A stretch of 64,000 nucleotides of DNA from Lachnospiraceae bacterium (GCA_022845895.1 AP025573.1:2576501-2640500), one strand, 5' to 3'. Positions 41,315 to 51,437 are shown, counted from the stretch's first letter. Translations and numbers: made by a program. The notes: generated by a model not told the origin, from the sequence alone.

Positions 41315-42856
41315 TTAATCCGAATCTATCTGTCTGCCGTCAGCCACTCCGGAGGCGGCCAGACCTATCTTCTCCTGTGTGGCCTCCTCTTTGTCAAACT
41401 CTCCGGTCAGCTTTCCTTCATGCATGACAAGAATACGGTCCGACATGGACAGCACTTCCGGGAGCTCTGATGATATGAGCAGAATGGCTTTTCCCTGGCC
41501 TGCCAGTTCGTCAATCAATTTGTATATCTCTGATTTTGCGCCGATATCGATACCTCTTGTCGGCTCATCCAGTATGAGTATCTCCGGCTCTCTTACCATT
41601 ATCTTTGACACTACGACTTTCTGCTGATTGCCTCCTGACAGCTGGCTTACCGGTTTATCGACAGATGCGCCGCGTATGCTTAAGGTGTGGATATATCTGT
41701 CTGAAATCTCTTTCTCTTTCTTATAATTGATGAAACCATATTTTGTCAGGCTGCCAAGCGACGCCAGTGAGATGTTGCTCCCGATGCTCATCGGCAGAAT
41801 CAGCCCCTGAGATCTCCGCTCTTCCGGCAGATAGACGATTTTTTTCCTCATCGCGTCCTCCGGCGATTTGATATGCACTTCTTCCCCGTGTATCTTTACA
41901 TTTCCGGAGGTCACCGGAAGCACCCCGAACAGTGCCTGTCCAATCTCACTGCGCCCTGCCCCTATGAGTCCGGCCATGCCTACTACTTCGCCCTCGCGTA
42001 TCTCAAAGCTGACATCAGCAAACCTTCCATCTGACGATAATCCCTCTACGGACAGGACAGTCTTGCCTATCCTGCTCTTTCCCCTTGTAAAGAGCTGTGA
42101 CAGCGGGCGGCCTACCATCAGCTTCACCAGCTTGTCCTGGCTGAATTCAGAGATTACATCTGAGGCAACCCATCTTCCATCCCGAAGCACCGTGATTCTG
42201 TCGCAGATACGGAAAATCTCTTCCAGCCGGTGGGAGATATAGACAACACCCACTCCCGCTTCTTTCAACTCCTGGATTACTTTAAAAAGACGCTCGGTTT
42301 CGCGATCGGTCAGAGAGGCGGTCGGTTCATCAAAGATGATGACCTTGGCCTGCCGGATGAGCGCTCTGGCAATCTCTATCATCTGACAGTTTGCCACGGA
42401 AAGATGCTTTACCTGAGATGCCACATCCAGATTGACATCCAGCTTTTCAAATACCTCTCTTGCCTCTTCCTGCATCTTTCCGGTGTCAAAACCGCCCCAT
42501 CTTTTTCTCGGCCGCTTCCTTCCGACAAAGAGATTCTCCGTCACGGTCAGTTCTGGAAACAGGTCGATCTCCTGTGGTACCATACCTATCCCTGCCGCCT
42601 CTGCATCGTGGGTAGAGTTAAAGTGCACTTCCTTTCCCGATACCTTTACGTCTCCGGATGTCCTGCTATAATATCCATATAAAATCTTCATCAGTGTACT
42701 TTTCCCGGCACCGTTTTCTCCCATCAGCGCGTGAACCTCTCCAGCGTAGATTTCAAAATCAATATCTTTTATCGCTGTCACTTTATCGAAACATTTGGTA
42801 ATCTGCTTCATCTCACATAGTGTTACTTTCTGCCCGGTTCCCAACTCTTCCCCCAC
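41315..42856 (-). CDS. Sugar ABC transporter ATP-binding protein with two ATPase domains (system 1)
   Basis: At 513 residues it is an RbsA/RhaT-type ATPase. The first domain has Walker A GENGAGKSTLM and DEPTASLTDRE. The second has the degenerate A-loop GLIGAGRSEIG, LSGGNQQKVVVSK and DEPTRGIDIGAK, as usual for this family. The start is a GTG with AGGAAAGG upstream. It follows two barrel-protein genes with a five-base gap and energises the two permeases downstream. Confidence 0.93.
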   Translation of the reverse strand: MGEELGTGQKVTLCEMKQITKCFDKVTAIKDIDFEIYAGEVHALMGENGAGKSTLMKILYGYYSRTSGDVKVSGKEVHFNSTHDAEAAGIGMVPQEIDLFPELTVTENLFVGRKRPRKRWGGFDTGKMQEEAREVFEKLDVNLDVASQVKHLSVANCQMIEIARALIRQAKVIIFDEPTASLTDRETERLFKVIQELKEAGVGVVYISHRLEEIFRICDRITVLRDGRWVASDVISEFSQDKLVKLMVGRPLSQLFTRGKSRIGKTVLSVEGLSSDGRFADVSFEIREGEVVGMAGLIGAGRSEIGQALFGVLPVTSGNVKIHGEEVHIKSPEDAMRKKIVYLPEERRSQGLILPMSIGSNISLASLGSLTKYGFINYKKEKEISDRYIHTLSIRGASVDKPVSQLSGGNQQKVVVSKIMVREPEILILDEPTRGIDIGAKSEIYKLIDELAGQGKAILLISSELPEVLSMSDRILVMHEGKLTGEFDKEEATQEKIGLAASGVADGRQIDSD

Positions 42857-42861
42857 CTTTC

Positions 42862-43698
42862 CTATGTATCACCGTTATACTCCCGGAATGATTCTTTCAG
42901 TATCGCGATATCCTTTCTGAGCAGATCTACTGCATCTTTATCGCAATGGTTCATCGGCTGCCGTTCATAAAAGTTCTCAAGGTGAACGTATCCGGTATAG
43001 CCGATATCACAGAGCGCTTTTACCGACTCATAGTAGGAAGTCACACCCTGTCCGAGCAGGGCTGCGCTCAGTTCTCCTTCTTTACCATCCTTTACATGCA
43101 CTTCGCAGATCTTGTCTCCAAGAGCATATATCATCTCTGGAGCAGAATATCCTTTATTGATATATGGATTCTGTGTATCCATATATATCTTCAGGTTCGG
43201 GCATGCCACTTCTTCGAGCAGCCTTAAGTCTTCCTCCGCAGACAGGGCATTTTCAGAGGCCACCGTGATTCCATCCTCCGCAGCCAGGCGGCAGGCATAT
43301 GCAAGACAAGCTGCCACACTTCTGAAATCTTCTTCCGAATGAATGGCACTCTCTCCGAACGCCGGTATCTGTACGAGCGGGAGTCTCATCCTCTTTGCCG
43401 CCTCCACCGCTTTTTCGATAGCCAGCAAAGCTACCTTTTTCTGCATGGAACCGTCGGGCTTCGTCATCCCATAATAATCCAGACAGTTTACGGCAATGGC
43501 GGTCAGCGCGATGCCGTTCCTCGCCGCCTCTTCCAGATATATATCCTGGATATACGGGTTGGATAAGGGAAAACTGCGCTCATAATCTCCCTGCGCCAGT
43601 TCCACCGCGTCAAGCCCCATATCCTTTGTAAACCTGCACACATAAGGCCCCTGAACAGGAGAGCTCCATTCGCACAGACCAAACTTTACTTTTTTCAC
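42862..43698 (-). CDS. TIM-barrel isomerase/epimerase, IolO/UlaE-like
   Basis: This 278-residue barrel has a clear metal-binding set: Glu149 (VASENAL), Asp174 (YMDTQNP), His201 (EVHVKDG) and Glu241 (HLENFYE). This group includes L-xylulose-5-phosphate 3-epimerase and the 5-dehydro-gluconate epimerase IolO of the Thermotoga inositol route. It is a paralog of the proteins at 43727 and 54750. In this operon an epimerase for a keto-acid or inosose made by the IolM/IolN steps is the likely role; which step is unknown. Confidence 0.85.
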   Translation of the reverse strand: MKKVKFGLCEWSSPVQGPYVCRFTKDMGLDAVELAQGDYERSFPLSNPYIQDIYLEEAARNGIALTAIAVNCLDYYGMTKPDGSMQKKVALLAIEKAVEAAKRMRLPLVQIPAFGESAIHSEEDFRSVAACLAYACRLAAEDGITVASENALSAEEDLRLLEEVACPNLKIYMDTQNPYINKGYSAPEMIYALGDKICEVHVKDGKEGELSAALLGQGVTSYYESVKALCDIGYTGYVHLENFYERQPMNHCDKDAVDLLRKDIAILKESFREYNGDT

Positions 43699-43726
43699 TA
43701 TGCATCCCTCCTTGCATGAATACTGC

Positions 43727-44557
43727 TTACCTGCACGCTTCCTTCAGTATCTCCAGATCCTTCTTCGCCACGTCGATATATGTATCTGCCGTATCACACA
43801 GCGGCATCCTGTCATAGAAGTTCTCCAGATGAATCCATCCGCTGTAGTCTATCTCGTGGAGAACCGCCATCGTCCCTTCAAAGTCGGTATCCCCTTCTCC
43901 GAGATATGCGGAACTTCCGCTTTGCCCGATACCGTCTTTGACATGTATCTCTGGATAGAGGATGTTGTTTCGCGCCAGTTTTCTTAACATCTCCGGCTGT
44001 GACCAGTTCTTCCAGACACGGTAATTCTGCGAATCATACAGGCAGGAAAAGTTCGGCTGTCCTACCTTGTCGAACAGCTCCAGGTTCTTTTCTATCGTCA
44101 GCAGATTCTCCGTCGCAATCGTAATACCCTGCTTTGCCGCTTCCTTGCATGCATAGGTGAGCGCTTCGGCCGTGACATTCATGTCCTCCTCCGTCTCAAT
44201 ATATCCGTCACAGAAGCTTGGCATCATGACCATCTCCATCTTCATATATGACGCCGTGTCAATGGCCAGGTCGATGATTTCCCTCACCCGTTTTCCTTTT
44301 TCCGTCGTAGCCGGATGCTTCAGCCCGCAGAAATCGAACTCGCACACCGCCATAGACGGAAATGCAATCCCATACTTATCTCCTTCTTCCAGATAATAGT
44401 CTCTGAACCATTTCTGTCCGAGCATAAAGCCCCTCTCCTGATATCTCAGGAAGCCCAGTTCCAATCCGTCCAGTCCTATCTCATGGGCAAGCCTGATATT
44501 ACCGACGAGCTGTCCCGGAAGCGCAAAATCCAGTGCACCGTATTTAATATTCAACAT
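43727..44557 (-). CDS. TIM-barrel isomerase/epimerase, IolO/UlaE-like
   Basis: A 276-residue barrel, with the ligands Glu150 (IATENLL), Asp175 (YDSQNY), His205 (EIHVKDGIGQ) and Glu245 (HLENFYDR). It lies between the IolM-like dehydrogenase and the paralogous barrel at 42862. The two differ strongly near the N-terminus, where substrate loops lie, so they probably have different substrates or act in sequence. Confidence 0.85.
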   Translation of the reverse strand: MLNIKYGALDFALPGQLVGNIRLAHEIGLDGLELGFLRYQERGFMLGQKWFRDYYLEEGDKYGIAFPSMAVCEFDFCGLKHPATTEKGKRVREIIDLAIDTASYMKMEMVMMPSFCDGYIETEEDMNVTAEALTYACKEAAKQGITIATENLLTIEKNLELFDKVGQPNFSCLYDSQNYRVWKNWSQPEMLRKLARNNILYPEIHVKDGIGQSGSSAYLGEGDTDFEGTMAVLHEIDYSGWIHLENFYDRMPLCDTADTYIDVAKKDLEILKEACR

Positions 44558-44583
44558 AATATAGCCTCTCTTTCTTTCCTTAA

Positions 44584-45759
44584 TTACCAGTTAGGGGTTA
44601 TCACAAATTTTCCGCCTTCCAGTCTCTCCGCCGCCTCAATCGCCTCGATAGCCTCATCCAGGCTGTAACACTTTGTCAGGAACTTGCCGGGATCGATACG
44701 CCTGCTGGCAATGAGCCGTATGACATGGGGCCATATATCATGCCCGGAACTCCCGATAGAGCAGTGGTAGTTCACGCCCTTCTTCTGGAGATATGTGGAC
44801 ATGATTGGCGTTCTTACCGGAGATATCCCAATCTGTGCAATCGTTCCGCCGACCGCAACCATCTGTTCAATCTCAGGAATCGTCTCTGCCTGATGGTGGG
44901 TCGCCTCCACCGCCATCTCCACGCCTATCCCTTCCGTCAGTTCCAGCACCTTTTCACTCGGACTTGTACCTGCGGCGTAGAGCGCATCTGGATTGAACAC
45001 GTAATCTGCACCCACTTCCCTGGCCAGCTTCATACGTAATGGTTCTTTTTCAAAAGTGATAATCTTTGCCGCACCTGCCGCCTTTGCAAGAGATGTCGCC
45101 GACAGACCGATAGGTCCTGCCCCAAAGACAGCGACATTACCTCCCGGGCGGAATCCACCGCCCCGGACGAACATTCCGTTATAGGCCACAGCAGTAGGCT
45201 CTACCATAGCAGCCACTTCAAGCGCCCGCTCTTTGCTCCCATACACAGATACAAGATCGCCGACGTGGAAGCAGAATTTTTCCTTAGCAACGAGATATTC
45301 CGCATATCCGCCGTCCAGCGTGAACCCGATCTCTTCCAGATTCTCGCACTGGTTGACAAGCCCTGCCCTGCATGCGGCACATTCCCCGCACCAGTTCATC
45401 GTCTCTGCCACGACGAGGTCGCCTTTTTTAAAGTTCTTGACGTTCTTCCCGACCTGCACAATCTCACCGGAAAATTCATGTCCGATTACGACCGGCAGCC
45501 TGCAGTGCCCACAGTAATACAGGTAATCGTCTTCATCCGCACCGAGAAACATCGTGTCAGAGCCACATACCGCCGCCCCTCCTACCTTCAGAAGCACTTC
45601 ATCGTCTTTTGGTTCCGGCACAGGTATATCGACAAGCTTAAGTGACGGATGGTAGAAAAGATCGCTGCCCATGCTTGCTCTTTTGTCCCTGCTCTCTCTT
45701 TCTGTCGGCTTATAGCCTTCCCTCGGTTTCCACTGTGCATCTGCCTGTAATGCTTTCAT
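44584..45759 (-). CDS. iolM: Zinc-dependent dehydrogenase, probable scyllo-inosose 3-dehydrogenase
   Basis: This 391-residue MDR enzyme has catalytic zinc ligands Cys65 and His94-Glu95 and structural zinc cysteines 124, 127, 130 and 138. Several features resemble Thermotoga IolM as I recall it: an N-terminal extension with a W-P-R pattern, a long Asp/Glu loop before the GHEF motif, MVEPTAVAYN, and RGGGFRPGGNVAVFGAGPIG. IolM oxidises scyllo-inosose to 3-dehydro-scyllo-inosose, the substrate of the IolN-like hydrolase encoded at 30670. The family is certain; the substrate is a strong inference. Confidence 0.8.
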   Translation of the reverse strand: MKALQADAQWKPREGYKPTERESRDKRASMGSDLFYHPSLKLVDIPVPEPKDDEVLLKVGGAAVCGSDTMFLGADEDDYLYYCGHCRLPVVIGHEFSGEIVQVGKNVKNFKKGDLVVAETMNWCGECAACRAGLVNQCENLEEIGFTLDGGYAEYLVAKEKFCFHVGDLVSVYGSKERALEVAAMVEPTAVAYNGMFVRGGGFRPGGNVAVFGAGPIGLSATSLAKAAGAAKIITFEKEPLRMKLAREVGADYVFNPDALYAAGTSPSEKVLELTEGIGVEMAVEATHHQAETIPEIEQMVAVGGTIAQIGISPVRTPIMSTYLQKKGVNYHCSIGSSGHDIWPHVIRLIASRRIDPGKFLTKCYSLDEAIEAIEAAERLEGGKFVITPNW

Positions 45760-45762
45760 GTT

Positions 45763-46791
45763 CTAATTCCCCCAATCATCTAACATTTTATAATCTTTTG
45801 TTTTATAAGACTCATCCGCAGCCTCTGCTGCCTTAGTTGCGGCTACAGCATCGTACACTGTAACCTCCGGGCTCGTTCCTTCTTGTATACAGCGGACAAA
45901 CTCCTTCTTCTCCTCCAGAAATGCCGCCCCGAACCTGTCGATGAACTGTCTTGCAAACTGAATGTCCACACCGCGTTCATCGTATAGATATACTATCGGC
46001 TGCCCATTCCCCTCACCTATATATACTGTTCCGTGTGTACCGATAATCTCTGTCTCCACACGAAATCCGTGGGCACATGTCCTTCCTGACAGAATCGTTC
46101 CCATCGCACCGCTTCTGAACTGCATCGTCACAATGCCATTGTCACAATCAGAGGTAGCTTCGAACGCTCTGTATCTGTAGCATCCGCCCATCGCATATAC
46201 GGACACCAGCTCATCGTCAAGCATCCACCTGGCCAGGTCGAAGTCATGCACCGCCACGTCAAAGAACAGCCCGCCGCTTCTGACGGCAAAGTCAATGCTG
46301 CTCTGTATGTGTTCCACCGCGTCCATCCGATAAGAGCGAAAGTATACCGGCCTTCCTATCCTGCCTTCGGCAATCATGCCGCGGGCCTTCCTGTACGCCA
46401 TGTCATAGCGAGTCATAAATCCAGCCTGGACGACGATATTCTTATTTTCCAGTGCGGCTTCTTCAACGGTCAGACACTCTTTCGATGTAAGCCCAAGCGG
46501 CTTTTCACAGAAGACGTGTATTCCTGCTTCTATCGCCTTTATGACCTGTTCACAGTGCTTTTCAGAAGCCGTGCAGATGACAACCGCGTCTAGCTCTTCA
46601 CAATCCAGCATCTCTTCATAACTGCTGAACGCATATGAAGCCCCTAATTCCTGCTGCATCTGTCGGGCCCTGTCTTCGCTCCTGCAGCAGACTGCCGTCA
46701 GGTCCGCATCCTTCATCCGGTATGCAATATCCTCGGCGTGGAACCTGCCCATACGCCCAAGGCCTGCCACTCCAATCCTGACTTTTCTCAT
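45763..46791 (-). CDS. Gfo/Idh/MocA oxidoreductase, inositol 2-dehydrogenase-like (IolG-like)
   Basis: This 342-residue NAD-dependent enzyme has GVAGLGRMGRFHAE, FCEKPLGLT (catalytic Lys), the VAVHDFDLARW motif with the His/Asp pair, and the late block GFRVETEIIGTHGTVYI typical of inositol dehydrogenases. It would oxidise an inositol isomer to an inosose, feeding the IolM-like enzyme encoded four bases downstream. The ATG at 46791 has GAGG eight bases upstream. Confidence 0.85.
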   Translation of the reverse strand: MRKVRIGVAGLGRMGRFHAEDIAYRMKDADLTAVCCRSEDRARQMQQELGASYAFSSYEEMLDCEELDAVVICTASEKHCEQVIKAIEAGIHVFCEKPLGLTSKECLTVEEAALENKNIVVQAGFMTRYDMAYRKARGMIAEGRIGRPVYFRSYRMDAVEHIQSSIDFAVRSGGLFFDVAVHDFDLARWMLDDELVSVYAMGGCYRYRAFEATSDCDNGIVTMQFRSGAMGTILSGRTCAHGFRVETEIIGTHGTVYIGEGNGQPIVYLYDERGVDIQFARQFIDRFGAAFLEEKKEFVRCIQEGTSPEVTVYDAVAATKAAEAADESYKTKDYKMLDDWGN

Positions 46792-46809
46792 ATTTACCAC
46801 CTCATGCGT

Positions 46810-47826
46810 CTATTTCCACGGATCGACGAGCACTTTGATTGCCCTGCCGCTTTTCAGCGCATCGATTCCACTTTGAAACTCTTCAAGCGAAACTCTGTGG
46901 GTTACCATATCCTCAACCGGAAGCAGGCCTTTCTCTAAGATTCTGAGCGTATCGTCAAATTTGAAACGGGACGCATAATTGCCCATGATTGTAAGATCCT
47001 TTCGTGTAATCGTATTCTGGCATATCGTCTGCCAAGCATTGGAATTCATGCCAAACAAAAGTATCCTTCCGCCTTTTCTCGTATAGCTGACCGCATCGTT
47101 TATCAATGTACCGACCGTGTCTACCGAAAAGTCCGCGCCGTCCACCGTGTGTTCCTTAAGAATCTGTTCAAGCGGTTCTGATGACGGGTCTATAGCAAGA
47201 TCCGCACCAAACTTATATGCATACTGTCTCCGGTAGGAGGATGGCTCACTTACAATAATCTTGCCCATTCCCATGCGTTTCAGCATCATGATGAAATACA
47301 GCCCGACAGGGCCGGCTCCAAGTATAAGAGCATTTTCCCCGACCTGTGGATTCAGCTTGCCAAGAGAAGTCAGCACACAGCCTGCCGGGTCAAGATGCAC
47401 CGCCGTCTCTGCCGGCGTGTCCGGCGATACTTTATAGAGGCAGCTCTGTGGAGCGACGCAATACTGCGCAAAACCGCCGTCGAGAAATACCCCGAGACAC
47501 GTGTTGTGCATACACATATTCGGCTGCCCATGTCGGCAGTAGTAACATTTGCCGCAGAATAAGGAAGGGTCCACAACCACCCGGTCACCAGGCTTTACAT
47601 CTGCCACCTTGCTTCCAGCCTTCTCTATCTGCCCGCTGAACTCATGCCCTAAAATCGCTCCTTCTGCTGCCGGATGTCCGGGCGGGACTTCCAATATATG
47701 TATATCTGTACCGCAGATTGCAGCAGCTTCTACACGAATCAGCACATCCTCTTCGCTTTTGAGCTCCGGCATCTTCGTCTCTTTCACTTCATATCTCCCG
47801 TTTCCGGCAAAGAACAATCCTTTCAT
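46810..47826 (-). CDS. Zinc-dependent alcohol dehydrogenase, threonine/sorbitol dehydrogenase-like
   Basis: This 338-residue MDR protein has the catalytic zinc motif AAAICGTDIH, GHEFSGQ, structural cysteines CGKCYYCRHGQPNMC and the nucleotide fold ALILGAGPVGLYF. It is distinct from the other two MDR enzymes in the window. It sits between transporter 2 and the IolG-like gene and probably oxidises another hydroxyl of the imported sugar or cyclitol. Confidence 0.87.
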   Translation of the reverse strand: MKGLFFAGNGRYEVKETKMPELKSEEDVLIRVEAAAICGTDIHILEVPPGHPAAEGAILGHEFSGQIEKAGSKVADVKPGDRVVVDPSLFCGKCYYCRHGQPNMCMHNTCLGVFLDGGFAQYCVAPQSCLYKVSPDTPAETAVHLDPAGCVLTSLGKLNPQVGENALILGAGPVGLYFIMMLKRMGMGKIIVSEPSSYRRQYAYKFGADLAIDPSSEPLEQILKEHTVDGADFSVDTVGTLINDAVSYTRKGGRILLFGMNSNAWQTICQNTITRKDLTIMGNYASRFKFDDTLRILEKGLLPVEDMVTHRVSLEEFQSGIDALKSGRAIKVLVDPWK

Positions 47827-47854
47827 CTTCTGTACACCTGCCTTTCAAAAGAGG

Positions 47855-48811
47855 CTATTTCCTAATCTTGACCGCTTTACTGCGGTAAGTGTCGAGTATT
47901 ACAGATACGATAATCAATGCTCCCTTGAATATCTGCTGATAGAAAGCGGATACACCAAGCATCGTAAGACCGCTGTCTATGCATCCGACGACGAGCGCAC
48001 CGATGATACATCCAAAGATAGTGCCAACGCCTCCCGCCAGGCTCGTACCTCCGATAACGGTGGCAATAATGGCGTCGAATTCATAATTGACTCCTACTGA
48101 TGCATTGCCTGCATTGACGCGGGAAGTCAGGATGATTGCCGCGATACCGGTCATGATTCCCATATATGCATATACTAAAAATGTTATCAGCTTTACATTG
48201 ATGCCACACAGATGAGCAGCTTCTTTATTGCCCCCTATCGCATATACGGACTTTCCAAAGGCGGTCTTGGCCAGTATAAGATGGCTTAAGACTGCCAGGA
48301 CGGCATATATGATAATCGGTATCGGTATGATACCGACACTCCCTCCGCCTATCTGTCTAAAAGTATCGTTCAGATTCGTGATTGGAAACCCTCCGGTCAC
48401 GATATTAGCGGCCCCCCGCGCCATCAGCTGCATGCCAAGTGTCATGATAAACGGCGGGATTCCTGTCACTGCGATGACACCTCCGTTGATGACACCACAC
48501 AGAAGGGCAATTCCGATACCAGACAGCGCGGCTGCTATGTTATTACCTGCACTCGCGAAGATGGCTATCACCATTCCGGCAAATGCGAGCGTTGAGCCAG
48601 GTGACAAATCAATTCCACCGGTTATGATGACCATCGTCATACCAAAAGAGATAATACCTGTCACAGATACCTGTCGCATTATATTTGTAAAATTTTTGAG
48701 GGACAGGAAGTTAGGCTCCGCGATGCTCAGTATGACAATAATAAGCAAAAGGACTAACAGCGTGCCGAATTTCCCGATTCGTCCCGTGATTCCTCTAGAT
48801 AAGTTCTTCAT
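47855..48811 (-). CDS. Sugar ABC transporter permease, RbsC-like (system 2)
   Basis: This 318-residue permease with about nine hydrophobic segments has GGNKEAAHLCGINVKLI and EFDAIIATVIGGTSLAGGVGT, the RbsC family hallmarks. It overlaps the end of the ATPase gene by 17 bases. As system 2 has one permease gene it should act as a homodimer. Confidence 0.9.
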   Translation of the reverse strand: MKNLSRGITGRIGKFGTLLVLLLIIVILSIAEPNFLSLKNFTNIMRQVSVTGIISFGMTMVIITGGIDLSPGSTLAFAGMVIAIFASAGNNIAAALSGIGIALLCGVINGGVIAVTGIPPFIMTLGMQLMARGAANIVTGGFPITNLNDTFRQIGGGSVGIIPIPIIIYAVLAVLSHLILAKTAFGKSVYAIGGNKEAAHLCGINVKLITFLVYAYMGIMTGIAAIILTSRVNAGNASVGVNYEFDAIIATVIGGTSLAGGVGTIFGCIIGALVVGCIDSGLTMLGVSAFYQQIFKGALIIVSVILDTYRSKAVKIRK

Positions 48812-50333
48812 CTTTTACCATTCCTTTCGGCTCTTTTTCCAGCTTTGCTGCATATTCCATAATATTTTCCTGCTTGATTTCATCCCCCGTCAGTTCACCT
48901 GTAATCCTGCCGCTTGATATGACGAGAACGCGGGAACTGATGCCTACGACTTCGGGCATCTCAGAGGATATCATGATGACTGCCTTGCCACTCTTAGCCA
49001 GATCGCACAGAATCTTATGTATCTCATATTTTGCGCCTACGTCAATTCCACGCGTAGGCTCATCCACAATCAATATCTCCGGCTGACGGCACAGCCATCT
49101 GCCGAGCAGCACTTTCTGTTGATTGCCTCCGGACAGATTCTTCGACTGGACGCCCAGTCCGGCTGTCTTGATCAGCAGTGACTTGACCTGCCCGTCTGCT
49201 ATCTCATCCATCCTTTTCCTGGACAGGAAAAGAGCTTTCTTCACCTGTCTTAAGCTGGGCATTACGATATTGTCCGTAATGCTCATACCGAGGAACAGGC
49301 CTGTCCCTTTCCGGTCTTCCGTGAGCATAGCCATCCCTCTGCGTATCGATTCTCTCGGATCTCCCTGTCTGAGTTTCTCGCCGTGAACGGTAATCTCACC
49401 CGAATCCGGTTTCGTTATCCCAAATACAGCCGACATCAGCTCGGATCTTCCGGCACCCATCATCCCTGCGATTCCAAGTATCTCTCCTCTTCGTACCTCA
49501 AAAGAAATGTCCTGGAATTCTCCGGCTTTGCTAAGATGTTCTACCTTCATAGCGACCTCTCCGGGTACTGCCGTATTCTCCGGAAACATTTGTGTAATTT
49601 CCCGCCCTACCATAAGCCCAATCAAAGACTGGTAATCCAGCTCACCTATCGGTATGCTGCTGGCTACACTCTGGCCGTCCCGCAGAACAGTGACCGTATC
49701 TGCTATCTGGAATATCTCATCCATCTTATGCGTGATATAGATGATAGACTTTTTTTCTTCTCTCAGCTTGCGGATAACCTGAAACAGCATATCTACTTCT
49801 TGTTCTGTAATCGCAGATGTAGGCTCATCCATAATGATGAGCTTCGCCCCTGCAGATACGGCTCGTGCAATCTCCACCATCTGTACGTAACTCGTCGTCA
49901 GTTCCTTCATCTTCCACTTCGGATCTATTTCAAGACCGATGGAGCAAAACAGCTTAAGCGTCTCCTCGTTCATCGTCTTTTCATCGACGAACACCCCCTT
50001 ATGAGGCATACGGTTCATGTACACATTATCCGCTATCGTCATCTCCGGAACTGCCGCCAGCTCCTGATGTATCATCGAGATGCCGTCCTCGAGCACCTTC
50101 TTCACCGAGAGATGGCCGCTTCGCTTCTCATTCATAAAGTAGACTTCACCTGCATCTGGCGGATAGATTGACATTAGCACTTTCATCAGTGTCGACTTAC
50201 CTGCACCATTCTCTCCGAGCAGCGCATGTACCTCTCCTTCTCTTACTTTCAGAGATACTTTGTCTAAAGCCAGCACGCCCGGAAATTCTTTTGTAATCTC
50301 CTTCATCTCAAGAATATATTTATTTTTATCCAT
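48795..50333 (-). CDS. Sugar ABC transporter ATP-binding protein with two ATPase domains (system 2)
   Basis: A 512-residue RbsA-type double ATPase. It has GENGAGKSTLMKVL and DEPTSAITEQE in the first half, and GMMGAGRSELMSAVFG, LSGGNQQKVLLGRWL and DEPTRGIDVGAK in the second. It lies between the binding-protein gene (117-base gap) and the permease gene. Confidence 0.93.
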   Translation of the reverse strand: MDKNKYILEMKEITKEFPGVLALDKVSLKVREGEVHALLGENGAGKSTLMKVLMSIYPPDAGEVYFMNEKRSGHLSVKKVLEDGISMIHQELAAVPEMTIADNVYMNRMPHKGVFVDEKTMNEETLKLFCSIGLEIDPKWKMKELTTSYVQMVEIARAVSAGAKLIIMDEPTSAITEQEVDMLFQVIRKLREEKKSIIYITHKMDEIFQIADTVTVLRDGQSVASSIPIGELDYQSLIGLMVGREITQMFPENTAVPGEVAMKVEHLSKAGEFQDISFEVRRGEILGIAGMMGAGRSELMSAVFGITKPDSGEITVHGEKLRQGDPRESIRRGMAMLTEDRKGTGLFLGMSITDNIVMPSLRQVKKALFLSRKRMDEIADGQVKSLLIKTAGLGVQSKNLSGGNQQKVLLGRWLCRQPEILIVDEPTRGIDVGAKYEIHKILCDLAKSGKAVIMISSEMPEVVGISSRVLVISSGRITGELTGDEIKQENIMEYAAKLEKEPKGMVKDEELI

Positions 50334-50450
50334 ATATCATCCACCGATTTCTTTCCGTTTTTAATGGCAGTATTTCTTACCGACAGACGGGCATATCCTC
50401 TGCCGTATCGTCAGCTACATGAACATGCCCGTCCGCTTTTTATGCTGCCA

Positions 50451-51416
50451 CTATTGCATATATTCTTTAAAGTTATCCTGTGTCACCATTTCAAAATTAA
50501 TCTGCACCCACTCTGTCTTCTCTCCGGTATATTTCCCGTCGATGCAGTCCAGGACTGTCTCTACCGCAGTCTTGCCCTGTTCTCCTGCGGGCTGGAATAC
50601 AGAGCCTGTCAAGATTCCGTCTTCCATCGCAGCCAGGCCGTTTTCCTGGGCGTCGATGCCAATGACCGCCACATCTTCCAGCATATCCGATGCCTCCAGA
50701 GCAAGACCGGCTCCGATTGCCATCTCATCGTTGTTGGCCACTACGACATCGATATTCTTCTTGCTCTGTATCCAGTTTTCGGCAATCGCCATACCTTCAT
50801 CTCTGTTCCAGTTGGCACAGTCTTCAAACACGATATTGATATCCGGATATTTTGAGAGCACTCCCTTCAGAGATTCTGTCCTCTTAGTCATATCCTCTGA
50901 GCCAAGTATACCTACAAGCAATGCCACATCCAGTTTCTCTCCGTAATTTTCTACGATATATTCTCCCTGCATCTTTCCTGCTTCTGATGAGTCTGTCGAC
51001 ACCATGACCCAGGCAGACTGGCACTGGCGCACTGCTGAGACAAGAGGAACTTCATATTCATCTGCTATCTTCCTGTACTCCGAACCATCTCCATTCGTAT
51101 CGACTGGTACGAGAATGACGCCGTCCACACCACTTTCACATATGGAGTCCATCTTGCTGAGCTGCGTGGCTGTGTCGTCTTCACCGTCCACGAGTACAAG
51201 CTCTATTCCCTTCTCCTCACAATATTTTTTAGCTCCTTCATATACATATACCTCAAAAGTGTCCGTGGAGCTGTTGATGCAGTAAGCTATCTTCTTGGAT
51301 TTGCCCGACGACTCTCCTGTTTCCTTTGTGTCTTCTTTCTTTTCTTTACTTCCACATGCTGCCAGGCTCAATATCATTGTTAATACTAAAATAATTGATA
51401 CTATTTTCTTTTTCAT
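50451..51416 (-). CDS. Sugar ABC transporter substrate-binding lipoprotein, RbsB-like (system 2)
   Basis: This 321-residue protein has a lipoprotein signal (LTMILSLAACGS, lipid Cys at 21), a charged linker and a type I periplasmic binding fold with DGVILVPVDTNG and VVANNDEMAIGAGLAL, as in ribose/inositol binding proteins. It is the second gene of the operon after the IolG-like dehydrogenase. An inositol isomer is the likely ligand. Confidence 0.9.
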   Translation of the reverse strand: MKKKIVSIILVLTMILSLAACGSKEKKEDTKETGESSGKSKKIAYCINSSTDTFEVYVYEGAKKYCEEKGIELVLVDGEDDTATQLSKMDSICESGVDGVILVPVDTNGDGSEYRKIADEYEVPLVSAVRQCQSAWVMVSTDSSEAGKMQGEYIVENYGEKLDVALLVGILGSEDMTKRTESLKGVLSKYPDINIVFEDCANWNRDEGMAIAENWIQSKKNIDVVVANNDEMAIGAGLALEASDMLEDVAVIGIDAQENGLAAMEDGILTGSVFQPAGEQGKTAVETVLDCIDGKYTGEKTEWVQINFEMVTQDNFKEYMQ

Positions 51417-51437
51417 ACTTTTTCCCTTTCCGCTCTA

